Shown: piece by piece, positions 1 through 9,011 of the stretch
How positions within the stretch are numbered: position 1 is the stretch's first letter
Layout of the letters: each line of letters starts with the position of its first letter
NCBI RefSeq assembly: GCF_024298885.1
Contig: NZ_CP101166.1
Location: forward strand, 4,029,149-4,093,148
Source: Haloglomus halophilum
GTDB taxonomy: Archaea; Halobacteriota; Halobacteria; Halobacteriales; Haloarculaceae
Length of the DNA stretch: 64,000 nucleotides
Direction: 5' to 3'
Made by a program: the position numbers and the translations under genes
Notes under the pieces: model-generated
The model's input: only the letters and a program-made list of their open reading frames with translations
Database searches by the model: none
Told to the model about the DNA's origin: nothing

Positions 1-2
1 CC

Positions 3-1112
3 GACCGGCTGGCCCTGACGGTCGCCGGCGCCGTGACGCTCCTCCTCGGTGGCGTCTGTGCCGGCGCGGTGCTCCTCGTCGACGAGCCGGCGCCCCCCGA
101 GCCCTACGAGCCGACCGAGAACGTCCCGGCCGGGGCCGACTACGTCGGGACGCTGAACGCGACGGAGTACCGCTCGGACCCCGCCGTCAGCAACGGCACC
201 CGCGCCTCGCTCCGCTTCCAGAGCGCCGTGCAGTTCTACGACGGCCCGCCGCACCTCCGGGCGCTTGCGCTCAGCCCACCGGAGAACGCGTCGCTGAACG
301 CGTCGGCTGCGAGCCACGTCACCTACTTCGGCCGGAGCGGCGAGCCGTACGGCGCCCGGCTCGTCGTGGCGAACTGGACCGCGAGCGACGCCACCGACGC
401 GCTCGCCGCCCGCCGCGACATCGAGTTCGAGACCGAGACACGCCGCGGGTTCACCATCTACCGCTCCGAGCGTGGCCCGTCGGTCGCCGTCCTCGACAAC
501 GGCGGCGAGGGCGGCCCGATTCCGAGCGAGGGACCACGCCTCCTCGCCATCGGGAACGGCAGCGCCGTCTCGGACGCCGTCGACGTGGCCATCGCCCGGT
601 CCGACCCGGAGGCCACACCCGAGACGGTCGGGGGCGAGCTACGCCGGCGCTACGCGGACACCGACGACGGCTACGTCCGGTTCGCCTACCGGTTCCGACC
701 GGCGACGGTCCCGGACTACCCGTTCGTCGGCCCCGCGGTCCGCACCGTCGAGTACGTCGGGACGAGCTACACGCTGAACGAGACGGCCGCCGCGGCCAAC
801 GGGACGGCGCCGCCCGACATCCGCGTACGTATCCGCATCACGAGTGAGGACGCCGAGAGTGCCGACGACGTGCGCAACATCCTGGGTGCCGGGAAGTCGT
901 TCTACCTGCTCCAGTCCTCGAACCGAACGCTGAAGGTGGAACTCCGGAAGGCCGCCTTCACCGTCGAGGGGCGAACGCTCCTCGCGGACTACGAGTCCTC
1001 CCCTGGAGGGCTCCGGGTCCTCGTTCGGGGACTCTTCCGGAACCAGCCCGAACCCCAGTCGCTCACCCGGCCCAGTCCCGAAATCGACACCGCCCGACAG
1101 GAGCCTGCATGA
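3..1112 (+). CDS. Membrane-anchored extracytoplasmic protein, partial at left edge
   Basis: The frame is open to the left edge, so the true start lies outside the window; a GTG at 33 would cut into the first hydrophobic segment. The visible part has one N-terminal membrane segment followed by about 330 residues rich in N-x-S/T sequons, which suggests an outward-facing, possibly glycosylated domain. No family is recognised with certainty. The central stretch ending in GFTIYRS resembles the matching stretch (GFTLYGG) of the Tat lipoprotein at 9012-10448. Its stop overlaps the permease start in an ATGA, so it is probably co-transcribed with the ABC genes and may be their extracytoplasmic partner (inference). 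Confidence 0.75.
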   Translation, partial: DRLALTVAGAVTLLLGGVCAGAVLLVDEPAPPEPYEPTENVPAGADYVGTLNATEYRSDPAVSNGTRASLRFQSAVQFYDGPPHLRALALSPPENASLNASAASHVTYFGRSGEPYGARLVVANWTASDATDALAARRDIEFETETRRGFTIYRSERGPSVAVLDNGGEGGPIPSEGPRLLAIGNGSAVSDAVDVAIARSDPEATPETVGGELRRRYADTDDGYVRFAYRFRPATVPDYPFVGPAVRTVEYVGTSYTLNETAAAANGTAPPDIRVRIRITSEDAESADDVRNILGAGKSFYLLQSSNRTLKVELRKAAFTVEGRTLLADYESSPGGLRVLVRGLFRNQPEPQSLTRPSPEIDTARQEPA

Positions 1113-2176
1113 GCCTGCGCACCATCCTCCGGAAGGAACTGCTGTGGAGCCGCCACCGGATACTGGCGCTGCTGTTCGTGCTCGTCCTTCTTCCGGGTGC
1201 GTTCGCCGGGGCGTCGGTCTTCTTCCAGCACGTCCTCCCGAAGGACGCGCCCGTGGCCGTGGTGGCCGGTGAGGACGTCTCCGAGGAGGAGTACGACGTG
1301 GTCGCGGCGTCGTTCCGCCTGTTCTCGAAGCCCATCCAGTACGACTCCGAGGCCGCGGCGATGCGGGACCTCGACCGCGAGTCCGTCTACGCCGTCGTCA
1401 GCGTCCCACCCGACCTCGGCGACCCCGAGGTCGAGCGGGTGAACATGACCGTCACCATCGACGGCGACATGACGCCGTACCGGGAGCCGTCGCAGGCGCT
1501 CGTGAGCGTCGTCGCCTCCACGATGAACCGGCAACTGGACAAGCGTGTGGTGGTCCAGCGCGAGATCGCCGGCGAGGAGCGCAAGCTCTCGTCGTACCTG
1601 CTGCCCACGTTCCTCACCATCATCGTCCTCACCTTCGCGTTCGCGTACCTGCCGTACAACCTCGCCCGCGAGGAGGCCGTTCTCGACCGCCTCCGGGTCG
1701 AGACCTCGCTCGATACGGTGGTCGCGGGGAAACTGGCCTTCTTCACCGCCCTGCTCGCGGTGCCGCTGCTCGTGTTCCACGCCGTCGGGCTGGCGATGGG
1801 CTACGACGTGAGCCTGCTCGCGCCCGCCGCCGTCGCCGCGCTCGCGCTGACCTTCCTGGCGTGCGGCGCCATCGCGACGGCCGTGACGTTCGCCTCCGGG
1901 TTCGGGACGACGGGCCGGCTGTTCAACGTGCTCCTGCTGTTCGCCTTCCTCGGGTTCTCGGGGCTGGTCTACCCGGTCGGCTTCTTCTCGCCGCTCCGAC
2001 GGGACATCATCCGCCGGGTCCCCACCCACTACGCGATGCTCACGGTCCGTGGCGCCAGCCTCCGTGACCTCCCGGCCGCCGAGTTCGGGCCGTGGCTCGG
2101 TGGCGTCGCGCTGTTCGCACTCGCCATGCTCGTGCCGCTGAAACTCTCGCTGCTCGCCTACGAACGGAGGGCCTGA
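1109..2176 (+). CDS. ABC-2 type transporter permease
   Basis: This 355-residue membrane protein has the ABC-2 permease plan: one membrane helix near residues 15-38, an extracytoplasmic loop of about 125 residues, then about five closely spaced helices in the C-terminal half. The long first loop is typical of the NatB/YhaP-like branch. It overlaps the upstream gene by four bases and ends one base before the ATPase start, so the three genes form one unit. Family knowledge suggests export of a small molecule, peptide or ion, or extracytoplasmic protein handling. The substrate cannot be read from the sequence. Confidence 0.88.
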   Translation: MSLRTILRKELLWSRHRILALLFVLVLLPGAFAGASVFFQHVLPKDAPVAVVAGEDVSEEEYDVVAASFRLFSKPIQYDSEAAAMRDLDRESVYAVVSVPPDLGDPEVERVNMTVTIDGDMTPYREPSQALVSVVASTMNRQLDKRVVVQREIAGEERKLSSYLLPTFLTIIVLTFAFAYLPYNLAREEAVLDRLRVETSLDTVVAGKLAFFTALLAVPLLVFHAVGLAMGYDVSLLAPAAVAALALTFLACGAIATAVTFASGFGTTGRLFNVLLLFAFLGFSGLVYPVGFFSPLRRDIIRRVPTHYAMLTVRGASLRDLPAAEFGPWLGGVALFALAMLVPLKLSLLAYERRA

Positions 2177-2177
2177 G

Positions 2178-2927
2178 ATGAGCGAGGACGACACCACCGA
2201 CGCCGACACCCCGATGCCGACGGCGGACCCCGCCGCCATCGACCCCATCCGTGTCAGGGGGCTGCGCAAGCGGTACGGCCGCGTGATGGCGCTCGCCGGG
2301 GTCGACGTGACCGTCGAACCGGGCACCGTCCACTGTCTCGTCGGGCCGAACGGCTCCGGGAAGACGACGCTCCTGCGGACGTTGCTCGGCCTCGTGGAGC
2401 CGTCGGCCGGTGAGGTGTCCGTCCCGGACGTGCGCCTCGGGACGGCGTTCCAGCGCCCCTCGCATTACGACCAGCTGACGGTGGCGGACAACCTCGACGT
2501 GTTCGGCGCGCTCGCGGACGCCGACGAGGACTGGGCCGAGACGGTGCTGGACCGGCTGGGGCTGGACGTGGTCCGGGACCGCATCGCCGGAGAGCTGTCG
2601 GGAGGGTACAGCCGGAAGCTCGACCTCGCGCTCGCGCTCCAGAAGGAGCCCGCGTACCTCCTGCTGGACGAGCCGCTCGGCGACCTCGACGACGTGACGA
2701 AGCTCCGGCTGCTGGAGTTCCTCGGCGACTACCGGGACGCGGGCCACGGCGTGGTGGTGTCGACCCACAACCTCGGCCAGTTCGCCGAGGCCGTCGACCA
2801 CCTGACCATCGTCTACGACGGTGAGGTGCTGCTGGACGCGCCGCGCGAGGCTATCGACGTTCCGGACGAGGACCTGCAGGAGTTCTACGTCGAGCGGGTG
2901 CTGGAGGCCGCCTCGGGGGCGGAATAG
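2178..2927 (+). CDS. ABC transporter ATP-binding protein
   Basis: This is a 249-residue ABC ATPase. Walker A is GPNGSGKT at residues 56-63, the Q-loop lies in TAFQRPS, the signature is LSGGYSRK, Walker B is YLLLDEP with the catalytic Glu, and the H-loop His is in STHN. The first 20 residues are an acidic leader. It starts one base after the permease stop and would power that permease on the cytoplasmic face. All catalytic motifs are intact. The substrate is unknown. Confidence 0.95.
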   Translation: MSEDDTTDADTPMPTADPAAIDPIRVRGLRKRYGRVMALAGVDVTVEPGTVHCLVGPNGSGKTTLLRTLLGLVEPSAGEVSVPDVRLGTAFQRPSHYDQLTVADNLDVFGALADADEDWAETVLDRLGLDVVRDRIAGELSGGYSRKLDLALALQKEPAYLLLDEPLGDLDDVTKLRLLEFLGDYRDAGHGVVVSTHNLGQFAEAVDHLTIVYDGEVLLDAPREAIDVPDEDLQEFYVERVLEAASGAE

Positions 2928-2953
2928 CCGCCGGACCTCGACCGCACGCTCTG

Positions 2954-3619
2954 TCAGCGATCGCCGTCGAGGCCGGCCTCGCGCTCGAACCGGTCGAGGA
3001 ACTCGTCCATGAACTGTTTCCGCGACTCGCCGAGGCGCTGCGCCGGACGGGTGTGCAAGCGTGCCAGGCGCTCCGAGGCCCACTCGTGGAGGAGCCTGAT
3101 ATCCGGTCGGTCCGGCGCCGTCGCGTCCGACACCGAGGCGTCGTCGATGACGGCGTAGCGTTCGCCGGCCCGGCCCGACCGCTCGCCGACGATACAGGCC
3201 AGCCGCACCAGTCCGCGTGCGCCGGCCGCGTCCAGTTTGTCCGCGTCGAACAGCAGTTTCGCCTCGATGGTCTCCGGCTCCGGTGAACCCGACCGGATGC
3301 TGTGGGCCCGGATGCAGCGTTCGACCGCCTCGACCCGCTCGGCCGCGACCCCCTCGCTCCCGAGCAGGGTCGCCGCCCTCGTGGCCCCCCACACGTCGTG
3401 GTCGTCGATATCGCCGACCCGCTCGCGGGGCCGTCCGATATCGTGGAGCCACGCCGCCGCGGCGAGGACATCTTCGTCGACGGTCGCGTCGCACTCCCGG
3501 GCCAACCGGAGCGCCACATCGTGGACACGCCTGGCGTGGAACCGGTCGTGTGCCGGGAGGGCGTCCTCGTAGTACGGCAACGACAACTCACGCGCGAGGG
3601 GACCGAGTGTTCGTGTCAT
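2954..3619 (-). CDS. HD-domain phosphohydrolase
   Basis: This 221-residue HD-superfamily protein has its metal ligands in order: His33 (RRVHD), the HD pair His59-Asp60 in AWLHDIG, His74 (DDHD) and a later Asp in LLFDADK. Soluble HD proteins of this size are usually metal-dependent phosphohydrolases acting on nucleotides or related phosphates; the substrate here is unknown. It converges on the ABC operon with only about 26 bases between the stops. The ATG at 3619 gives a natural N terminus. Confidence 0.85.
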   Translation of the reverse strand: MTRTLGPLARELSLPYYEDALPAHDRFHARRVHDVALRLARECDATVDEDVLAAAAWLHDIGRPRERVGDIDDHDVWGATRAATLLGSEGVAAERVEAVERCIRAHSIRSGSPEPETIEAKLLFDADKLDAAGARGLVRLACIVGERSGRAGERYAVIDDASVSDATAPDRPDIRLLHEWASERLARLHTRPAQRLGESRKQFMDEFLDRFEREAGLDGDR

Positions 3620-3823
3620 CGGAGGGGTCCGGGAGTCGGCCGCCGGCCGGCATAGGCGATGTGGAATCCACCGTCACCGAGCGTGCCGTGGCGGCGGGAT
3701 AGAGAGTATCGTCGTTTCCAACCCCCTCAAATATGCTACTTCGACAACAATATCCCAATATTCACTCCACAGATATTATCTCGGTATTATGGCCTCAAAG
3801 CGACATTCTGAAAGTCAGACTGC

Positions 3824-6800
3824 TCACTCCGCCAGCGCGGCAGCCAGCACCTCCACGGGATGGGGTGGCCGCTCGTCGAGCCCCTCCCAGTCGTCGAGCT
3901 GGGTCCGACACGACGCCCCCGGCGCGACGACGGTTTCGGCCGGACTCGCCTCGATCTGCTCGAACAGCAGTTCCCCGACCGCCTTGCTCATCGAGTAGTG
4001 CTCGGCCTCGTAGCCGAATGAACCGGCCATCCCACAGCAGGTCGAGTCCAGTGGGTCCACCTCGAACCCGGCCCGCCGGAGCACGCCCACGGCGTGATGG
4101 TCCTTCTTCGTCGCCTTCTGGTGGCAGTGCCCGTGGTAGGCCAGCGACTCGGCGACCGGGCCGTGGGACTCGCCTGCCCCGACGGCGCCGGCCGCATCGA
4201 ATGCCACGTCCCGGTCGAGGTCGTGGCGGTCGAGGTACTCGCAGACGCCGTGGGTGTACTCCCGGACCATGTCGACGGCCGTGCCCGACAGCAGGTCGCC
4301 GTAGTCCGACTGGACCATCACGGCGTCCGTCGGCTCCACGACGACCACGTCGCGGCCGTCCTCGACGTGGGGTGCGAGTTCGGACACCACGTCGCGGGCG
4401 CGGTCGCGGGCCGTGTCGAGGAAGCCCTTCGAGTGGGCCGCCCGGCCGGAGGGGAGCGGCTCGGCCAGCTCGACGTGGGCGCCGGCCGCCTCCAGCACCT
4501 CGACCGCGGCTCGGGACACCTCCGGCGTGACGTACGTCGAGTACGGGTCCGGCAGGAGGACGACGCGGTGGGCGGCCATCTCGGCCTCGATAGCAGGGTC
4601 GTGGGCGTCGAACCACTCGACGAACGACTCGCTCGCGAACGACGGGAGGTCGCGTTCGCGAGCGATGCCGAGGGTCTTCTCCGCCAGCCACCCGCTCCCC
4701 GGCAGCGACCCGAGCGCGTTGACGAGCGGGGCGAACCGCGACCCCTTCTCGGAGAGGTCGAACACGTTGGCGAACAGGCGGTCGCGCCGCGGTGGTGTCC
4801 CGCGCTGTTCGTGGGCGGCGTGCTCCACCTCGACTTTCAGCTTCGCCATATCGACCTGCGACGGGCAGTCGCGGGCACAGCCCTTGCAGCCGACACAGAG
4901 GTCCATCACTTCGGTCAGGAACTCGTGGTCGGCCGCCTCCATGTCGAGTTCGCCCGAGAGAACGCGCCGGAGCGAGTTCGCGCGCCCCCGCGTCGACTGG
5001 ATCTCCTCGTCGGCCGCGCGATACGTCGGGCACATCACGCCGCCGGTCGTCTCCTGCGGCCCGCGACACCCCCCACAGCCGTGGCAGAGTTCGACCATCC
5101 CCTGGAACCCGTTCTCGTTCTCCCAGCGGAGTTCGGGCTCGAAGCCGTCGCCGTCAGCGCCGTCAGCGCCGGCCGCCGCTCCCCCGACAACGCGGTCGGC
5201 TGCGTACTCGTACTCGGGGGAGAACCGGAGGTTCTCGGTCATGTCCACGTCCCCGCAGACCTGTCCCGGATTGAGAAGGCCGTCGGGGTCGAACTCGGCC
5301 TTCAGGTCGCCGAATATCTCGAACACCTCGTCGCCGTACAGCTTCCGGTTCCAGCCGCTCCGGGCGCGGCCGTCGCCGTGCTCGCCCGACACCGCGCCGC
5401 CGTACTCGACGACGAGGTCCGTCACGTCGTCGGCGATGGACTGCATCCGCTCGACGCCCTCGACGGTCTTCGTATTCACCAGCGGGCGGACGTGCAGACA
5501 GCCCGGCCCGGCGTGGGCATAGAACGAGGCGTACGTGTCGTGTTCCTCCAGCACCGCCCGGAAGTCGGTGACGTACTCGGGCAGGCGCTCGGGCGGGACC
5601 GCACAGTCCTCGACGAAGGAGATGTGCTTCGCGTCGCTCGTCCGCCCCAGCAGGATGGGCAGGCCCGACTTCCGGAGTTTCCAGAACCGTGCCCGCTCGT
5701 CGTCGTCGTGGGCCTCGCGCGCGAACGTCGCCCGCGCCCGGTCGTCGCTGACGGGCGCGTCGCCGGACGGGTCGGCCGCGGGGTCGGCGTCGAGATGGCG
5801 CGCGCGGTCGGCGAACAGATCGGCCACCTGCTCGCGGCCCTCGGCGTCGGTCTCGGCGTAGAACTCGACGAGCAGCACCGCACCCGTGCCACCTGGCGCG
5901 AGGTCGCGCACCAGGTCGCCGAACTCCGTCGTGTCCCGCGCCAGGTCGAGCAACACGTCGTCGAGTACCTCGACGGCGGCCGGGTCGTGCTCGAGGATGG
6001 GCGCGACATCGGCCATCGCCGTCACGAGGTCGTCGTACCCCAGCAGCGCGACCGACTTCGTCTTCGGGACGGGCTCGAGCGACACCGTCACCTCCGTCAC
6101 CACGGCGAGGGTCCCTTCCGAGCCACACAGCAGTTTCGCGAGGTTCACGGTCGCGTCGTCGGGGAGCGGCCCCTCGCCGTCGCCCGGTTCCCTGTCGAGA
6201 CCGTCGTACGCGTCCGCGACGACGGCATCGAGGTTGTACCCGGAGACGTTCCGCTTCAGGTCCGGGAAGGCCGCCTCGACGACGCCGGCGTCCTCCTCCA
6301 GCAGTTCGAGCACGCGCTTCGCGACGCGGGCCCGGACCGACCAGTCGCTCTCGGCCCGGCGCCGGAGTTCGCCGAGCGTCGCCTCGCCGAACGTCTCGAC
6401 CCGCCCGTCGGCGAGCACCACCTCGCAGGACTCGACGTAGGCGTCGGTCTTGCCGTACTGCAGCGAGTGCGCGCCGGTCGAGTTGTTCCCGACGGCGCCG
6501 CCGATGGCGGACTTGTCACCCCACGCGGGGTCGGGTGCGAACTTCAGGTCGTGTGCGGCCAGTTCGGCGTTCAGGTCCCCCAGGAGACAGCCGGGCTGGG
6601 CGGTCGCCGTCCGCCCCTCGGGGTCGATGTCGGTGATGGCGTCCATCTCGGCCGTGAAATCCAGCACGACCGCCTCGTTGACCGACTGCCCCGCGAGCGA
6701 CGTGCCGCCGCCACGCGGCAGAACCGGCACGCCCTGCTCGGCACAGAACTCGACCGTCGCCGCCACGTCCTCGGTGTCACGCGGGAGCACCACGCCGACG

Positions 6801-6988
6801 GGCGTCACCTCGTACGCGGAGGCGTCCGTCGCGTACAGCGAGCGCGTGAACTCGTCGAACCGGACCTCGCCCGCCACCCGCTCGCGGAGGCCCGCCACGA
6901 GGTCGGCGTGCTCCTCGGGGACCGCACCGCCGGCGTAATCGTAGTCGGCCCGCGGGTCCGCCGCCGGGTCCGACTCCTCGGTTGCCAT
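3824..6988 (-). CDS. FAD-linked oxidase / Fe-S fusion protein (D-lactate dehydrogenase or glycolate oxidase type)
   Basis: This 1054-residue fusion has a GlcD-like half and a GlpC-like half. Residues of about 50-230 form the FAD-binding PCMH domain (LPRGGGTSLAGQS), followed by the FAD-oxidase C domain to about 570. Two 4Fe-4S clusters follow: CHGCGGC with a downstream CP, and CVGCKGCARDCP. C-terminal CCG-type cysteine-rich motifs include HGHCHQK and STCCGMAGSFG. Family members oxidise 2-hydroxyacids such as D-lactate or glycolate at the membrane and pass electrons toward quinone. No membrane segment is visible, so attachment would be peripheral. The exact substrate is not decided by the sequence. 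Confidence 0.9.
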   Translation of the reverse strand: MATEESDPAADPRADYDYAGGAVPEEHADLVAGLRERVAGEVRFDEFTRSLYATDASAYEVTPVGVVLPRDTEDVAATVEFCAEQGVPVLPRGGGTSLAGQSVNEAVVLDFTAEMDAITDIDPEGRTATAQPGCLLGDLNAELAAHDLKFAPDPAWGDKSAIGGAVGNNSTGAHSLQYGKTDAYVESCEVVLADGRVETFGEATLGELRRRAESDWSVRARVAKRVLELLEEDAGVVEAAFPDLKRNVSGYNLDAVVADAYDGLDREPGDGEGPLPDDATVNLAKLLCGSEGTLAVVTEVTVSLEPVPKTKSVALLGYDDLVTAMADVAPILEHDPAAVEVLDDVLLDLARDTTEFGDLVRDLAPGGTGAVLLVEFYAETDAEGREQVADLFADRARHLDADPAADPSGDAPVSDDRARATFAREAHDDDERARFWKLRKSGLPILLGRTSDAKHISFVEDCAVPPERLPEYVTDFRAVLEEHDTYASFYAHAGPGCLHVRPLVNTKTVEGVERMQSIADDVTDLVVEYGGAVSGEHGDGRARSGWNRKLYGDEVFEIFGDLKAEFDPDGLLNPGQVCGDVDMTENLRFSPEYEYAADRVVGGAAAGADGADGDGFEPELRWENENGFQGMVELCHGCGGCRGPQETTGGVMCPTYRAADEEIQSTRGRANSLRRVLSGELDMEAADHEFLTEVMDLCVGCKGCARDCPSQVDMAKLKVEVEHAAHEQRGTPPRRDRLFANVFDLSEKGSRFAPLVNALGSLPGSGWLAEKTLGIARERDLPSFASESFVEWFDAHDPAIEAEMAAHRVVLLPDPYSTYVTPEVSRAAVEVLEAAGAHVELAEPLPSGRAAHSKGFLDTARDRARDVVSELAPHVEDGRDVVVVEPTDAVMVQSDYGDLLSGTAVDMVREYTHGVCEYLDRHDLDRDVAFDAAGAVGAGESHGPVAESLAYHGHCHQKATKKDHHAVGVLRRAGFEVDPLDSTCCGMAGSFGYEAEHYSMSKAVGELLFEQIEASPAETVVAPGASCRTQLDDWEGLDERPPHPVEVLAAALAE

Positions 6989-7125
6989 ACCCCGCTCTCC
7001 GACCGCCGCCCACCTTAATCCCCGCGCCGAACCGCGCTTCCGAAGGCGCGGGACCGGCGAACGGCCGCGGTCGGTCCGTGGGAGTCGCCGGGGATTTCTT
7101 GCCGTCCCGGACGCAACGGTCGCGC

Positions 7126-7527
7126 ATGTCCCACGGCACCGGCGAGGCGGCCACCCGACGCGACGGCCGGGGCGCGCCGCTCTCGGCGCTGGCGGGTGGC
7201 CTCGTCAGCTTCGTCACGATCTTCCTCCCCCTCGCGCCGGTCGTCGGTGGAGCGATAGCCGGGTATCTCCGCGCCGGGGACGCCCGAGCGGGCGCGCTGA
7301 CGGGGAGCCTCGCCGGCCTCGTCACGGTACTCCTGCTCGCGGGACTCGCGAGCGGGGTCCTCGCGCTGCTCCCCGTCCCCCTCGATGCGGGCCAGTTCCC
7401 GGATCCGCTCGGCCTCGTGCTCGGTGCCGGTGGCGTCCTGCTCGCGGCCTACGTCCTCGTGCTCAGCACTGTCGGCGGCGTCTGTGGCTCGTTCGCCGCC
7501 AGCGAGGTCGACATCATGGGGCGGTGA
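7126..7527 (+). CDS. Small four-helix membrane protein (DUF5518-like)
   Basis: The ATG at 7126 is preferred over an upstream in-frame ATG because the extra 48 residues are Pro/Arg-rich and unlike a haloarchaeal protein. The resulting 133-residue protein has about four hydrophobic segments with Gly/Ala-rich loops (AGGLVSFVTIF, VVGGAIAGYLR) and ends in a short polar tail. It resembles the small haloarchaeal DUF5518 membrane proteins, whose function is unknown. It is divergent from the FAD/Fe-S gene and may share its intergenic control region. Confidence 0.72.
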   Translation: MSHGTGEAATRRDGRGAPLSALAGGLVSFVTIFLPLAPVVGGAIAGYLRAGDARAGALTGSLAGLVTVLLLAGLASGVLALLPVPLDAGQFPDPLGLVLGAGGVLLAAYVLVLSTVGGVCGSFAASEVDIMGR

Positions 7528-7578
7528 CCGCGTCGGCCGAGGCGGAACCTTCCTGTCGTTCGGGCGATATGCACCGAC

Positions 7579-8220
7579 ATGCCCAGCCGCCGTCGGGTGC
7601 TTCGCACGCTCGCGCCCGGAGTCGCGACCGCGCTCGCCGGCTGCGGCGATGGCTCGACCGACGCCCGGGAATCCGGTGGCCCCCCGGCCGCGAGCCCGAC
7701 GGCCACCCCCAGCCCCACGCGCCGTCCGGGTCCGGCCCCGTCTGAACGGGTCCTCGGCGCGAGCGCCACCGCCGCGGACGGCACCCGCGTCACGGCCCGG
7801 CGCTGGACGGCGTTCGAGTCGGTCGACTACGAGCGCGAGGGCGGGACGGCGACGGCCGAACCACGGCGGGGCCGCTTCGTCGCGTACGACTTCCTCGTCG
7901 AGAACACCGGTGACGAGCGACTGCCGGCCGTGTCGGACACCGTCTTCCGGCTCCAGCTGGCCGGCGGCACCTACCAGCACCGCCACAGCCTCGATGGGGT
8001 CCCGTTCGACCGGGTCGAGCGGCCCGACGACGGGCCGGGGATCCGGCCGCTCGCGTGGTACGACGGGCTGGCTCCGGGAGCGTCGGTCAGCCTGCAACTC
8101 GTCTTCGACGCGCCACATCGCCCGCGGTTCCGCCACTACCTCGCGTGGGACCACCCGGAGCCGGTGGCGGGAATTGAGGGTGCCGTGTTCCTGTGGCCCG
8201 ATGGGAGCGTGCTCGGGTAA
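7579..8220 (+). CDS. Tat lipoprotein with DUF4352-like beta domain
   Basis: This 213-residue exported lipoprotein has a twin-arginine N terminus (SRRRVLRT) and a lipobox ending at Cys22 (ALAGC), then a Pro/Thr/Ser linker to about residue 55. The rest is a single globular domain with YDFLVENTGDE and a late SVSLQLVFD strand, the pattern of DUF4352/telokin-like beta-sandwiches. Such domains are usually carried on the outer face of the membrane and may bind ligands or partners. No catalytic motif is visible. Confidence 0.75.
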   Translation: MPSRRRVLRTLAPGVATALAGCGDGSTDARESGGPPAASPTATPSPTRRPGPAPSERVLGASATAADGTRVTARRWTAFESVDYEREGGTATAEPRRGRFVAYDFLVENTGDERLPAVSDTVFRLQLAGGTYQHRHSLDGVPFDRVERPDDGPGIRPLAWYDGLAPGASVSLQLVFDAPHRPRFRHYLAWDHPEPVAGIEGAVFLWPDGSVLG

Positions 8221-8230
8221 TCGCGTCGCC

Positions 8231-8950
8231 CTACGGCGACAGCGGCTGCGGGTGCTTCTCCTCGTACCGCTCGAACGTGTACGGCATCCACTCCTTTGCC
8301 TCGGCGAGTACCTTCTCGGAGAGTTCTCGTACTTCCCACTGGGCATCCCCCTTCATCCGCATGTTGAGCAGGTGCATCAGCGCCCGCGCGTTCATCGAGA
8401 AGGTCATGTTCACCTTCGTCCCGATGGGGAGGAGCATCCGGGCGTCCTCCTTCGGGACGCCGGCCTCGACGAGGTCCGTGTACGCGTCGATGCACTTCTG
8501 GTAGACCTCGTCCGCGAGTTCGCCGCGTTCCTCGGCCGACATCTCGATCTCCTCGACCCCCTCGCGGGAGACGACCTCGTCGGACTCGAAGGTCTCCGGG
8601 TAGGTGAACCGCTCTTCGAGGGCCTCCTCGCCGGAGAGTTTGACGTATCGGAGGCTCATCACGTCGAAGGAGGCGTGGCGGTGGCGGGTAATCTGTGCCA
8701 TACACGAGCGGCTGACCCCGCGGACCGCGAACGTTGCGGACGGATGCTCGAACGGGCCCCAGTGACCCGAGCGCATCAGATGGTCCATCAGTGTCTGTTT
8801 CTTCTCGTCGATGGTGTCGCCCTCGACCGGCTCCATCACCTCGGCGAACGGTACGTCGCTCCCGACCCAGTCCGAGGAGTAGTCACCGCGAGCCGCGCGA
8901 CAGACGAGTTCCTCGGGGGTCGGCGTGCAATCGAGGAGTTCGACCTGCAT
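8231..8950 (-). CDS. thyX: FAD-dependent thymidylate synthase ThyX
   Basis: ThyX makes dTMP from dUMP using methylenetetrahydrofolate, FAD and NADPH. The ThyX signature RHR-x7-S-x-R is present at residues 89-102 as RHRHASFDVMSLRY. The 239-residue length is normal for the family. The ATG at 8950 is chosen over an in-frame start ten codons upstream because it gives the standard MQVELLD N terminus and lies about 27 bases downstream of a TATA-like box, consistent with a leaderless message. No thyA is seen in the window. Confidence 0.95.
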   Translation of the reverse strand: MQVELLDCTPTPEELVCRAARGDYSSDWVGSDVPFAEVMEPVEGDTIDEKKQTLMDHLMRSGHWGPFEHPSATFAVRGVSRSCMAQITRHRHASFDVMSLRYVKLSGEEALEERFTYPETFESDEVVSREGVEEIEMSAEERGELADEVYQKCIDAYTDLVEAGVPKEDARMLLPIGTKVNMTFSMNARALMHLLNMRMKGDAQWEVRELSEKVLAEAKEWMPYTFERYEEKHPQPLSP

Positions 8951-8973
8951 GTCCGGACCGGGGACCGCAGGGG

Positions 8974-8981
8974 GTATCAAA
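8974..8981 (-). promoter_or_regulatory. TATA-like box for thyX
   Basis: On the minus strand this reads TTTGATAC, centred about 27 bases before the thyX ATG at 8950. That is the spacing expected of an archaeal TATA box feeding a leaderless transcript. Confidence 0.5.
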
Positions 8982-9011
8982 CGTTCGGCAACGAGCCGGG
9001 TGGTGGCCCGG

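Noticed and set aside
33..1112. The GTG at 33 as the true start of the first gene
   Set aside because: The frame stays open to base 3 with a hydrophobic run (LALTVAGAVTLLL), so the start is outside the window.
989..2326. Long open frame antisense to the ABC genes
   Set aside because: Arg/His/Gly-rich product with no family motif, lying opposite well-supported genes; a normal by-product of GC-rich coding DNA.
4094..7018. A 974-codon frame antisense to the FAD/Fe-S gene
   Set aside because: The opposite strand has complete domain motifs; this frame has none and its composition is not haloarchaeal.
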